From: Rostrohypoxylon terebratum
Taxonomy: Eukaryota; Ascomycota; Sordariomycetes; Xylariales; Hypoxylaceae
Assembly (NCBI GenBank): GCA_022497145.1
Contig: MU385856.1
Location: 682,001 to 746,000, forward strand
Reading direction: 5' to 3'
Length of the DNA: 64,000 nt
The translations under genes and the position numbers were made by a program. Positions 34,383 through 45,615 of the stretch are shown in pieces; the first letter of the stretch is position 1; each line of letters starts with the position of its first letter. The notes below the pieces were generated by a model. The model saw only the letters and a program-made list of their open reading frames with translations. It searched no databases and had not been told where the DNA came from.

Positions 34383-37300
34383 ATGTCGTGGGATCTACTC
34401 CAGCGCTTTATCGAGAGTGATGTCTTTAACCAGAATCCCTTCCTCTCCGTTTCCTATCTATCGTAGGCAATCCCTTCCACGCCTTCATGACTTTGCGACA
34501 ACGACCTTTCTGACCCGATTTCTATAGCCGATATGCCGACCATGTCGGAATCCACTATGTTTTGTGCTCCAAGCTCCGCCAATTCCCATACGAGGACATC
34601 GAATTCTTCCTGCCCCAGTTGTGTCACCTTATAATAAGTGTCGATAATGAGTCTATGGCATTGGAGGAGTTTTTGATGGATCTTTGCGAGGAATCTGTCA
34701 CTGCCGCACTTCTGGTCCGCACACCCGTCGAATTTACTTTTACTATCTAGAAAGGACATCTTGCTGAATAATTGCTTTAGACTTTTTGGCTTTTCCAAAC
34801 CTATCTGCGCGATCTCGCCTCGACGCCGCAGTCACAGGCCTTCAAGACATGTCGGAGAGTTTATAATAAGGTACAACATATTGTGTTCGGGTTATCGGAC
34901 ACAGCAAGACATGAAAAGATCAAAGAGAATATTTTGCCTGTCACAGTGCTCGCGAGTTTTGTTTTGGCCAGTGTTGGTCTCCCGAGCTTACCGCAATGGG
35001 CTGGCCCTCTAGCTGTAGCACAGGCGAGAAAGTCGCATCCATCCACCAACGTCATCTCCGAGACGAACCAGCCCAGCCAACCAAATCCCCCGACCCAGAT
35101 GTCGAAGGTTGCTAGGAGTCAGACTGTCACCGGAAACACAACAAGGTCACGACGACCCCGTGAGTTGGCTCGAATTGGGAGTATGTCTGATTCTAAGCAA
35201 TCCGTTTCATCTCCTAAAAAGTCACCGTATCCGCATCCACACCCAAGTACACCTACACTCGTGAGTCCTGGAGCCGATGGAGATGCAACGTTTGAGCCGC
35301 GAAAACCGGGCTACATCGACAGTAAAATGATAGAAGCTCATTTAAGCTCGTCGTCTCTCCCTCTCCCTGAGGTAAGATCACCGAGAGTGATACGGCCTGT
35401 GACCCCGCTCTCCGCCGGTCTCCCACGCCCGACGGACACGATTTCACGCAGGCACTCTCACCATGCAAAGACGTTCGCAAGCTTGGCGGAAATGACCATG
35501 GCTCAAAAAGCCAGATTGCTTCGACAGAATTACTTCCATTGCCAAACGGCATTCCTAGCAGCCCTCGAGGACATATCTAATCGACTAGTTATGGTACCGA
35601 AGCCGGCTCGCCTTAGTGCCTTGCGGGCCGAGCTTGCACTGATTGCTAGAGATTTGCCAGCTGAGCTAGATATCCCAATTATATGCCCACCTACCCTGGT
35701 GGATGGTTCGCCAGCAAAGAGCCGCCATCACCGCATCGTAAGGGTAAATCCTGCCGAAGCTACCGTCTTGAATAGCGCCGAAAAGGTACCATATCTTCTT
35801 ATGCTTGAGATCCTTCGGGATGATTTTACTTTCGATCCTACCTCTGGGGAAAACCAGAGGTTACTTGGTAACCTAGTAGCCGAGCAAGGTACCCGCAAGC
35901 GCCTCTTCGATCTATCCGATTCGCAAAAGACGCACAGTTCCGAAAGAGTTTCGGGGCCCAGCATGGAAAAGATTGACAGCGTTTTCGAACCAACTTCAGG
36001 GGATCTTGGAGCTTCGCCGATGCTTCAACCCTTTGACCATGATGAGATGATCAGCAAACGAAATGGAAAACAGCCTGCTCATCACAGGAACTTACCCAAT
36101 AGTGCCATCAATGTTTCTCCATCAGTTGATCTGACTCCGTCTCGTACCTCGGCAACATCAACGTCTAGGTCGAGTAGTCCAGGGGCACTGAGAAGAATAA
36201 CGTTATCGAACCAGCGTAACTTATCCGGAGACCAACCACCTGATTTCTCAGCTTTAGCAACACATATGCGGACAGCGTCACAAATGTTAGCTCAGCTTGA
36301 TGCCACCAGCGGCAAAAGACCCCGCCAGGAAGTAGCAGCCATTAGGTCTAAGATTATTGCGAGCATGCAAAGCCTCGAAGAGCAGAGCTTCGATCTCGAT
36401 GACGGACAAGGACCTACATTTGATTTGATCATGGCCAAAGCCAGTGCTACCGCGGCGGCTAGTGCGGCGTCTTCGCCTCCCGAAGGTTCCGACTTAGATG
36501 ACGAACTTGACCCGACAAGTAACTCAAATGCCGGTGCAGCTCGGATGGAGAACGATGCGATGACGGGCGGAGTACAGAGAAAAGGCGATCGTGACGATCC
36601 TAGTGCCGCAGTGTTCGGGGAAGCGTGGAACATGAAGAAGGAGCGGATACGCAAGACCTCGCCGTATGGATGGATGAAGAATTGGGACTTGGTCAGCGTG
36701 ATCGTCAAGACTGGGGCCGACCTTCGGCAGGAAGCGTTCGCATGTCAACTGATTCAAGTCTGCCATAAGATTTGGGTTGACGCCGGCGTCCCTGTATGGG
36801 TAAAATTGATGCGAATCTTGGTCACCGGAGAGTCGTCGGGTCTCATCGAAACCATTACGAATGGCGTCTCGCTACACTCGCTAAAACGAAGCTTAACTTT
36901 AGCATCGATCGAGTCTGGAGTCAATCCGCGACGTCGATTTGCGACATTGAAAGATCACTGGGTGAAGACATTCGGCAAACCGGATAGCGAACCGTACAAA
37001 GCGGCTGTGGATGCTTTTAAGCGTTCCCTGGCAGCATACAGCATCATCTCGTACATATTACAGTTGAAGGATCGGCACAACGGTAACGTGCTCATCGACA
37101 ATGAAGGACACATTATCCACATTGATTTTGGATTCATGCTATCGAATTCGCCAGGGTCGGTTGGATTTGAGGCGGCTCCTTTTAAGCTAACTTGGGAGTA
37201 TGTGGATGTGTTAGGTGGTGTTGATTCCCCGGATTTTGAAGATTTCAAGACTTTATGCAAGCAAGCTTTCCAAGGTAAGACTCAATTGTATCGGAAACTA

Positions 37301-37635
37301 TCTACGAGGTCATATCTAATTATTTGTAGCACTGCGTCGGTCGGCTGACAATATTGTTGATCTTGTCAGTATGATGGGATTGGACTCAAAAATGCCATGT
37401 TACTCGGCCGGCGTAGCACAGGCGACGGCGACATTACGACAGCGCTTCCAATTGCATCTCAGCGCCGATGCAGCTGAGAGTTTCGTGGAGACTGATCTCA
37501 TCACGAAATCTCTTGGCAGTTACTATACACGACTGTAGGTTATCCTCATGCCTAGGTACCTATACATCAAGCTTATACTGACGCTCAATATGTAGTTATG
37601 ACACTTTCCAATACCGTACGCAGGGTATATATTAG
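34383..37635 (+). CDS. PIK1: Phosphatidylinositol 4-kinase, PIK1 type
   Basis: Makes phosphatidylinositol 4-phosphate at the Golgi and nucleus, needed for secretion. Five exons are inferred: 34383-34462, 34528-34714, 34781-37274, 37330-37534 and 37596-37635, giving 1001 residues. The N-terminus MSWDLLQRFIESDVF and the following helical repeats fit the PI4K-beta/Pik1 lipid kinase unique region. The catalytic domain has DLRQEAFACQLI, the catalytic loop DRHNGNVLID and the metal-binding HIDFGFML. The C-terminus is SYYTRLYDTFQYRTQGIY. The middle is long, Ser/Pro-rich and probably disordered. The second donor is GTCCGC, a weak match, but it is the only one that keeps TAALL-TFWLF continuous. The last exon encodes only about 12 residues and is easily missed. 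Confidence 0.93.
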
Positions 37636-38413
37636 ACGCTTAGATGTGAAAACGTGCCCGTCACGGCTTTGGGGAGTTGATAGCATCATGGCATTTTTGG
37701 CGGCGTTGTAGGCGATAGACTCGGAGGTTTGGACTAATCTCGCCTAGGACGCAATTGTTTATTTGAAGTAACTGCATGTCGGCGACAAGGTTTCACTAAC
37801 CGGAAACCGTAAATACAGATGATGAACCGTTGTTGAGGCTCTGGTCAATCACTGGCGCCAGTCGTTGATCTGAAGGGAGAGCGAGAGCGAGAGCGAGGAG
37901 CAATCGTCGGGTATTGGAGTTGGTGCATCCACGGGTGTCTTATTTCGGGGAACGATACTCAGCGCCCACGCGATCTTCAAGATCCAGCCAACTCTTCTCC
38001 CAGCCATCTAACGAGTTATATATAGTATCGACTATTTTAAAGCTCAATATAAGCTGCTTTCGCAAAAAACACCTGGTCATCCCATCTTTTTTCATCCGGA
38101 CTTTGCTTCCTATTATCAACATTGATGAAATTGCCATCGCATTGAAGTGACACACAATTACAATTACAATTGCGCTCTCATCTGAGCAAGTACATTCAAT
38201 CTTTTGTAGGTATAACAAACAAGTTTCGTCTATACCGGTGATTGCATGAATGGTTTTCTCTTAACACACATCCCGCATCTACACCATTCTGAGATGAAGT
38301 AATTGCAAACAAACATCAAACTAAAAAATCCATCACGGAGCTGGGTATATAATCTACTAGGTATGGACCTTCCTACGAAATTACATACCTCCCAATAGAC
38401 AGACGTGATCCTA

Positions 38414-38513
38414 CTTTCCTTCTTTCCTTCTTTCCTTCTTTCCTTCTTTCCTTCTTTCCTTCTTTCCTTCTTTCCTTCTTTCCTTCTTTCCTTCTTTCCT
38501 TCTTTCCTTCTTT
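38414..38513. repeat. Octamer microsatellite (TTTCCTTC)n
   Basis: About twelve near-perfect copies of an 8 bp pyrimidine unit make a purine/pyrimidine strand-asymmetric tract of 100 bp. Lys/Glu/Arg-rich frames on the minus strand here are artefacts of the repeat. Confidence 0.95.
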
Positions 38514-40499
38514 TATCATACTCCGCGAATACATGGTCAACCATGCCAGAGGTCGGACGGTGACCATTGGCCGGACCGCCCTTTCAGTTCTTCGTAACCT
38601 ACTGAACCACCTTTATATTCTAATTGCCTCACTACACCTGTCATACCAAGATATAAATAAATGGACACTTCCATACTACGAGAAATACCTAGTCCTCATC
38701 TACCACGCCTTTCTTCACGCATCACTCTCTGATGTGGCAGCGAAGATTAACCTCTTTCAATCAACGGACACCGGTACATTAAGGCGTCTCTTAACGGCTC
38801 AAATTAATGAGCTCTTCCATGGGTTTTTCTTCTTTTCATCCCATGGATGTCGGCTACGGATCCTGTCTGGTTGAACATTAATGGCAGCTGTTTGCTGAGA
38901 TGCCGAGGCTCCACGTGTGAGGAATGCGGCATATCGTTCGTTCGCAGGCCAGCGCGACAAGAAGCAAGCTGGGAAGCGAGCATAGAGCAACTCCCTCGCA
39001 AACACCAAAGACTCTACTCTAGATGTTCAGGACAACAACGGCTCTCGACGGGGCATATAAACTTAGACACCTTCTGGAATGGCTGGAATGACGTGGAGAA
39101 TAGCAAACTCCGGCTAGTAAGAGCAACCTAGAGGGTTGGTGGCTTGCCCAAAAAGCCCCTGAACCAAAAGCAAAATGGCGACAGCTACGTCGCGTTGGTC
39201 GCGAGTGGAACATTCTTTGGCGTCGGACAGGCGAGGCCTGGGATCCGATCGGCTGGCTCCGGTTGGTGGCACAAACCACGCATGAAACCATGCTTAGGAA
39301 TAGCTCCTAGCTGAGCTTGCCGAGCTATGGCGCGTCCGGAGCCGGGTGTGGGTCCCCTCCGGAGTGACGTTATACCTACACACCAACCCTGATCGCAAAA
39401 CTCCACCGGAAGTGGCAAAAAGGCAGAGGCATTATTGAATCGGCTGATAAATGGGGACCCGGCGTCGGAAGATGCATACTTACTTAACAGCCGATTTGCT
39501 CAACCAAGCCATCTAATTATTGGCGATTATATGAAAGTCATGACTCTTCTTAATTTTCTGAGATACACAATGAACTTCCAAGCTACTGTCGCCATTGCTA
39601 TGAAGGAGCAGCATAATGTTGATATGTTCCTATCACACCACATACCATTGAATCCTAATCGCATCGTCGACGCGAGGCGTTCTTATTAAGGGATAAATAT
39701 TCGGTTCGTATCCCAGCGTATTTCGCATTTACGAAATGTATCGTTGCTGGCATTACACAAAATCAGTATCAGGGTCTTTACCCTAACATACACACACATT
39801 CATTTTTACGCTCTGTGTGATTCGAGGTTTATGTACTGGAGGTGGTAAGGTATTGATAAGGACTTAACCCAGATCTAACTAGGTGGCTATATGCCGAGAT
39901 GGAATGATTCCCCTAAACGAAGAGTATCTTAGTTAGTGATTATTGCTGGCAGTAATTTAACAATTGACTCTTGAATCATTAACCATTAGGAGAGAAGATC
40001 ATATACAGGCTCTTTCCTACCATAACCTTGGAAATTATAGATGAATCGTATAAAAACCGATTTCTAGGATTTCTCCGGCGTGCAGTTTGTGATCCCGAGA
40101 TGGTGACTTGTATTCAGAATCTATGTATAATTCCTGTAAATATTAAACTCTGGTTTTAACAATTTTGTTGAGTTACTCGAATCTCTTGATTCGATTTCCA
40201 TCTCCATGTATGATACAGGTACAAGCTTCGTGATACAGCGTTGTGTCAAGTATCGTGGTGGAGTGGCGATATGCTCAAAGGGGGGAGGAACGTCTAGAGT
40301 GAACCAATGTGTATTAATCCCAAGCCCCGGAGATCAGTAGTTGCATCGCAACCAATGAATCGAACTGTCGATGAATAATCTAAGCTACCTAGGTCCTAGG
40401 TCCTATGTAGATCGGTATGTTATACGACCTCGGAGCATTGTATGAAGAACACCTTGATGGACACCTTGATGGGTAGTGGATATCGGGGATCTTATATTT

Positions 40500-40503
<4 letters not shown>

Positions 40504-40530
<27 letters not shown>
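40504..40530. repeat. (AT)n microsatellite
   Basis: A 27 bp alternating AT run lies upstream of a CACGG junction. It is likely polymorphic and has no other assigned role. Confidence 0.95.
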
Positions 40531-40743
40531 CACGGAGTTACCGCATTTACTGCGGCATAGGACTGTTTTTTTTTTTACTTATAGTCGTGCTTTCTCCTTG
40601 AGTTGCTTTCACCCTTTGGTAAGTAAGTGCTACATTTTGACCTCCTCACACAAGGTGTGGTGTGTGTTTTTGTTCATCCCTCTCATAATTTCATTAAGCC
40701 CCCCTTTCCCTTTCTTTTCCTTTTATATTTTGGATTGAGATGT

Positions 40744-41378
40744 TTATTTCAGAGTACCGTTCTTCTTGGCAGTGTAGGCAGCGATGAGGTCCATCAATGG
40801 CGGCGACAGGCAGTCGTAGGTCTGGAGGCCGACGCTGTTCAGCTTGGACCTGACCTCGCCGATCTTGGCCGGGTCGAAGCCCTGCTCGATGCTGGATCGA
40901 GAGGTCAGCATATCTCATCATCCAAAACTTGAACTTGGAGGAAACAGGGTCGGGTCACTCACATGCTAGAGACGAAAGCGGCGAACTGGGGCTCTTGCCA
41001 TCCCTTCTCGGGGCTGAGCTCAGCGTGGACGAAGTCGAGGCCCTTGAAGGGGTGCTCGACTTCGATGCGGCCGTACAGGTGGGTGCCGCAGGAAGTGCAG
41101 GCGTACCGCTGGATGGCGGCGCTGGGGTCCACGATCTTCAGCTTCGACTCGTTGGCCGTCACGGACAGTTTGTCGCGGGGCACGACGCCGACGATGGAGA
41201 ATAGGGCACCGGCTGGCTTCCAGCACTTGGAGCACCCGCAGGCGTGGTTGTGAGCTACGTTGGACGATAGGGTAACCTCGACTGGCGCGCTCGCGCACTT
41301 GCAGTATAGCTTGCCGCCCGCGAAGTTGGGGTCGCCCTTCGTGATGCCGTTGTCGAGGAGGGGGTGTAGAGAGACCAT
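40744..41378 (-). CDS. GFA-family enzyme (S-hydroxymethylglutathione synthase)
   Basis: Glutathione-dependent formaldehyde-activating enzyme family (GFA/CENP-V zinc domain). It speeds condensation of formaldehyde with glutathione, feeding formaldehyde oxidation in the cytosol. Exons are 41378-40963 and 40891-40744 around a 71 nt intron (GTGAGT...ATCCAG), giving 187 residues, near the usual length of about 190. Zinc cysteines follow the family spacing: Cys26/Cys28, Cys47/Cys49/Cys52 and Cys94/Cys97. The second exon supplies the conserved YDCLSPPLMD near the C-terminus, which supports the true synthase subgroup over a generic GFA-fold protein. The coding sequence is GC-rich compared with its flanks. 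Confidence 0.92.
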
Positions 41379-43821
41379 TTTTTCTTCTCTTGGAGTATCG
41401 GTAGTTCGGGGATATCAGGTATATTCTGTTTCTTGGTTTTTCTTCTTCGTTCTCTTTCTTTACGAGTGTAAGGGATGAATGGCTATTGCTATTCTACCAA
41501 ATGAATCGAGGGGTACACGTTCTTATACTGGGCTTTACGCTGGATATAGAGCGGGACACGCAAGAGGAGCTACGCGAGGGGTATCCATTACCTACCTGTC
41601 TGCTTCCTGGACTTTACGACGCAGCGACCCCCGAGTACATCGATCTCCGAAGCAGCCCGTACGTCGCAGGTGGAGGAAGAGGGGATGCGGTAGATCATCT
41701 AGTCGTCTTATGGAAGCGTTTCGCTAGGCCATGACGTGCTTTTTCCGTAACACCTAGAGCCTTGGTGTGCTTTGGTGTGCTTTGGTGATCCGTCTTGATC
41801 CCTCCTGCATGATGGCGCAGCGAAATCGATATAGGCTGATACGCCCAGGTGCCTCGCGCCGGCAGATGGGGGGATATGGGATATAGGCTCACAAAGGTAG
41901 GTATTCCCTGAGACGGGACCGATGCGCCGGAGATAAGTCGGGATGACGAAGCGTGACGAGGAGTGACGAGAAGTGACTTTTAAAGCGACTTGGAAGGATT
42001 GACGACGGTGTTGGAGTCACCTCGGGTCACCTTGCACATTACCGACCGGCAATTTTATAATTGGAGGTCTCGACTCTTGGCCTGATCCTAGAGAGCTGGT
42101 AGGCCATCAGCCAATCGGGGCGGGGATCTCGTGAGACTAGTTGCCTTATGCGTCAAACTAGAATGTCGCCCGTGTCGTGTCGGGACGACTCGGGGGTCTT
42201 CAGAGAGCCCGAATTAACTCCAGCGCTGCGGAATCACCGAGCGTACATATTGATGCGCTGATGGCACGAGAGATGTTAATATTAGTTGACAGTCCAGAAT
42301 TAGAAATAAAGACGAGAGACAAATTTCGATAGAAAATTGAATCTGGTATATTTCCCCGATCGCGGAGTCTTGGTTTGAAACATTCTAGGCAGGTTTCGCC
42401 TACATATTCCTAATGTCGTTTGAGATCAAGAATTGATTTCCAAGGTTCGTTTGCTGCTAGAGCTTTTGGTAAGGAGTAGGCTGTCCATAGGTACTAGGTA
42501 TAAATAATTGTATGCAGGCTGCGATAATATTGCGGACATCCTACAGCGTAAACTAATAAGAGTACAATTAATCATGTGAGATCTTTGCGAAAAGAGTCAA
42601 ACATATTGAGTCTTTTGGACATTTCGACTCATGTCTCATGTCCCATGTCCCATGTGAAGAGGGTAATTCGGTGTATTTATTAAGACTCAAGACTTACCAT
42701 TCTCATCCTCTGCTTTCGCGATCAGTTCGATGGAATTCATTCATCCACCTCCCCACCGAAGACGCCACTGACGTGTGTTTTGACAGAGTAGCCAAGTACA
42801 TTGTCAAATTGAGATGGAGCCTGGAATATGAATATCGCTCTGTTGAATTTCATCAGTGATATGAAAATAAGATATCTCCGGTAAGGGAAACAGATTGAAT
42901 GAGGATGGCGATGAGCGATGAAAGATAATATGTGAGTGTTGGTCTGGTAGGGATCTCTAAAATTCTTCATTGAAAATATCCAGTCTTCTCGGAGTTACTT
43001 ACCTGTAGTCAAAGTCCGTAAAAAACTCTTAAAAGACGTAAGTCTACTGTCCGTTTAAGACCTCTAGAGGGTAATTTGAACAGCAACGACAAGGCCGACT
43101 CTGCGCTCGTACGTGGGAATTCAATGTTTGGTTAGTATAGCAAGATAATGGTATGTAAACTCCTGAAGTATTCTAGAATTCGGTGCAGGTAGGAATCAAG
43201 AGATAGGAGCATCACATTCGAGGCGATCTAAAAGACTCGTGTGTAAGTAAACTTATACAATTTGCCAGCTACAAGCAAGCCCGCCGACCTAGCGAAGGTA
43301 GTAAGTACAACTGAATGAGAAACAACATGAGAAACGACCACCCGGCTGCTTTTCATCTCCCATCCCTATCCATCCGTCTCCTCTCGTAGCAGTCGAGCAG
43401 AGAAACCAACGCTGATATGTTGAAAAAAGGAAACCAATGCGAGAGTTGCTCGAGGCATTTTGGTATGGCACCCGATATTCTAAAGAACTTGTACGAAACG
43501 ACGGGAAAAAAAGATCCATACAAATTGTGAGAATGCGAGGAAAGGGGAAGGAAAAAACAGTAACTTCCAGAGATCTAATTGACTTGCCGACTTGACCTTC
43601 AATCACCGCATTTTCCGCACTCCATGCATAGGAGCGAGCGTAGATATTTTTATAAGCCAGGAGGCATAGGAGAGAAAAACAGGGTACCGTCCTCTCAGAG
43701 CACCGAACGACCACGACAAGCTACCTGTTCTGTCCTTACTTAGGTATACTTAGGTACTTACTGACTCCGAACACGACATGTCGGCCAGGATGATGAACCT
43801 CACCTACGTAGGCACACGAGC
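41379..43821. other. Intergenic between GFA gene and unknown protein gene
   Basis: About 2.4 kb, no supported gene. It is the upstream region of the leftward GFA gene and the 3' flank of the leftward unknown gene. Minor direct repeats of a TTGGTGTGC unit (41761-41785) and an 8 bp ATGTCCC-type unit (42630-42653) are present. Confidence 0.5.
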
Positions 43822-45615
43822 TCAATGTTGCGGCACCCCCGCCACCATAGCCTCGACCTCGACCTCGAACCTCGGGATGTCGCCAGCACTCATCACATTG
43901 AACAGCTTGGTCAGATCATCGCCGCGGTACGCGCTCATATCGTACGCCTCTCCGGGCCCGAAGTACGCCCTCCGCACACAAGCCCTAAGCGCCCAAATAC
44001 CGCCACCACCACCACCGTTCGCCACCATCCCAATCCCAGGCTTGTTGTTGTTGTTGTTGCCGCCCGAGCTCGCGCGTTTATCCCCGCTATCGAACGCCGA
44101 GGCGTGCGCCCGCGCGTACGTCACGGCCATCTCCTGCAGCGCGCGCACGCTGGGCCGCGTGCTCTCCAGGATCTTGGTCTCGCCGCGGCCCGGCCACCGG
44201 ATCGTGAGGCGCACGTCGTAGAGCCTGGTGCTAGAGGGGGGCGCGACGAGGCCGCCTAGGGGGCTCTTGCCCATGGGCTGGTGGGGGGAGCCGGAGCCGA
44301 GGGTCGGCATGCTAGCTTTGTATTGGAGTGGCGGTGTGGGTCTCATCGGACACTGCTGTTGTTGCGTCGGCGGCTTGGTTTGGGTCTGGGGTTGGGGTTG
44401 GGCTGGCGCGGGTAGTGTGACGGCGGGAGGAGGTAAGGGGGGCGCGGCGACGGGCTGGCCTCCTGCGCCGCCTGCAGGCGAGTGCATGTACGCGTAGCTC
44501 TGCGGCTGCGGGATCCCTATGGGCTGCGGCGGAGATTGGACGTGTGGGGCGCCGCGCATGGGAGGTGGCGGCATCACCATCACAGGGGTGCCATTCCAGC
44601 CTGGTGGCGGCGGTGGCGGACGGTACGAGCTCGTCTTGCCCATACCCGCGTTCCCGCCGACATTCCTAGCGCCGTTGCCTGTTGGGGTATTGCTCGTGAC
44701 AGGGCTTGCGACTGGAGGGCTATTGTTGCTGGCGCCTTTGGTGGTGCTCTCGATGCTTTCGAAGTAGCACCCGTATGGCATCTTGGGGGGACGCGGCACC
44801 GGCTTGTGGGTGCGGGGAAAGCGCGTGTCGTCTGCGGACTCGTCATCGGGACCGAAAGGCGGGCTTGGCGGTTCGCGAGGCTTGCTAACCCCTGACCCTA
44901 CATGAGGTGGCTTGAAGCGGCGCTTGCTGGGGAGATTAGCAGCATGAGCGGCGTTTTTTCCACTGCTACTGCTGCTTCCGTTGTTGCCGACATGACTGTA
45001 TTCGTAGTAGGGTCTGGAGACGTGGCCATGCCTTTGTTGTCCTTTCTCGTGGCTTGCGTGGGGGTTTGAGGATGAGGCAGGCGTCATGGCCGCCGCCTCA
45101 TCGTCGGAGCTGCCCCAATAAGATAGCGCGACCGTGGAAGAAGCGGATCGACCGGAGTTTATAGACGCCACGTCCGCGTCATCGTCATCTTCATCATCGA
45201 CTTCTTCGACCCTGTCATCATCATCTGCTTCGTCGTCGCTGTCAAGGCTATCGAATTTGGTCTTGGGGTCCGGAGGGTAAGAGAACCCGTTGGTGTTGAT
45301 ATAGTTTTGAACTGCGTCGCAAGACTTGTTATGCAGCGACTCGATGGCGTCCTGTGGCGTATCGCGGGGCTCCGAACAAATGAGTGTGTCGCGAGACTTC
45401 TCATTGGAGCGGACTGCGTGCGCCACGAAATGACCTGTGGCAACCTTCGCGATAATTACTTGGACAACATCGTACTTAGATACGACAAATTCGCAGTTAT
45501 CTTTGCATTGTGATTAGCGCCGGTGATAGCAAAGTAGAGGTGATTAAATTTGGCACTTACCTATTACCTGACTCCTGAAATCAAACCTGGCATAGGAATC
45601 GGGCGGTAGGGACAT
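43822..45615 (-). CDS. Unidentified acidic, proline-rich protein
   Basis: Two exons, 45615-45561 and 45500-43822, are joined across a 60 nt intron (GTAAGT, branch-like GCTAATC, acceptor AAAG), giving 577 residues. I do not recognise the family. Residues 1-100 look globular (SQVIDNCEFVVSKYDVVQ, then HFVAHAVRSNEKSRDTL). An Asp/Glu tract follows at about 110-130. The centre is a long Pro/Gly/Gln-rich disordered region. The last 135 residues are again ordered: YDVRLTIRWPGRGETKI, then PSVRALQEMAVTYARAH, then after a Gly/Asn-rich insert IWALRACVRRAYFGPGEAYD and PRFEVEVEAMV. The strand-helix-strand pattern of the C-terminal block could be a beta-grasp fold; this is inference only. No signal peptide or membrane segment is seen. 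Confidence 0.8.

Larger units (their letters stand above)
37636..40743. other. Intergenic, PIK1 to GFA gene
   Basis: About 3.1 kb with no supported gene. It holds an octamer microsatellite, an AT dinucleotide run, a poly-T tract near 40566 and a copy of a 22 bp motif shared with 7496-7517. Open frames at 38533-38874 and 39435-39689 show no domain I recognise. Confidence 0.5.

Noticed and set aside
38230..38567. Lys-Glu-Arg-rich repeat proteins on the minus strand
   Set aside because: They are translations of the octamer microsatellite with no start or domain support.
39170..39690. Possible gene remnant around 39435-39689
   Set aside because: No recognised family and no good splice partners; left as intergenic.
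43825..44895. Arg/Gly-rich plus-strand frames
   Set aside because: They are antisense shadows of the proline-rich unknown protein.
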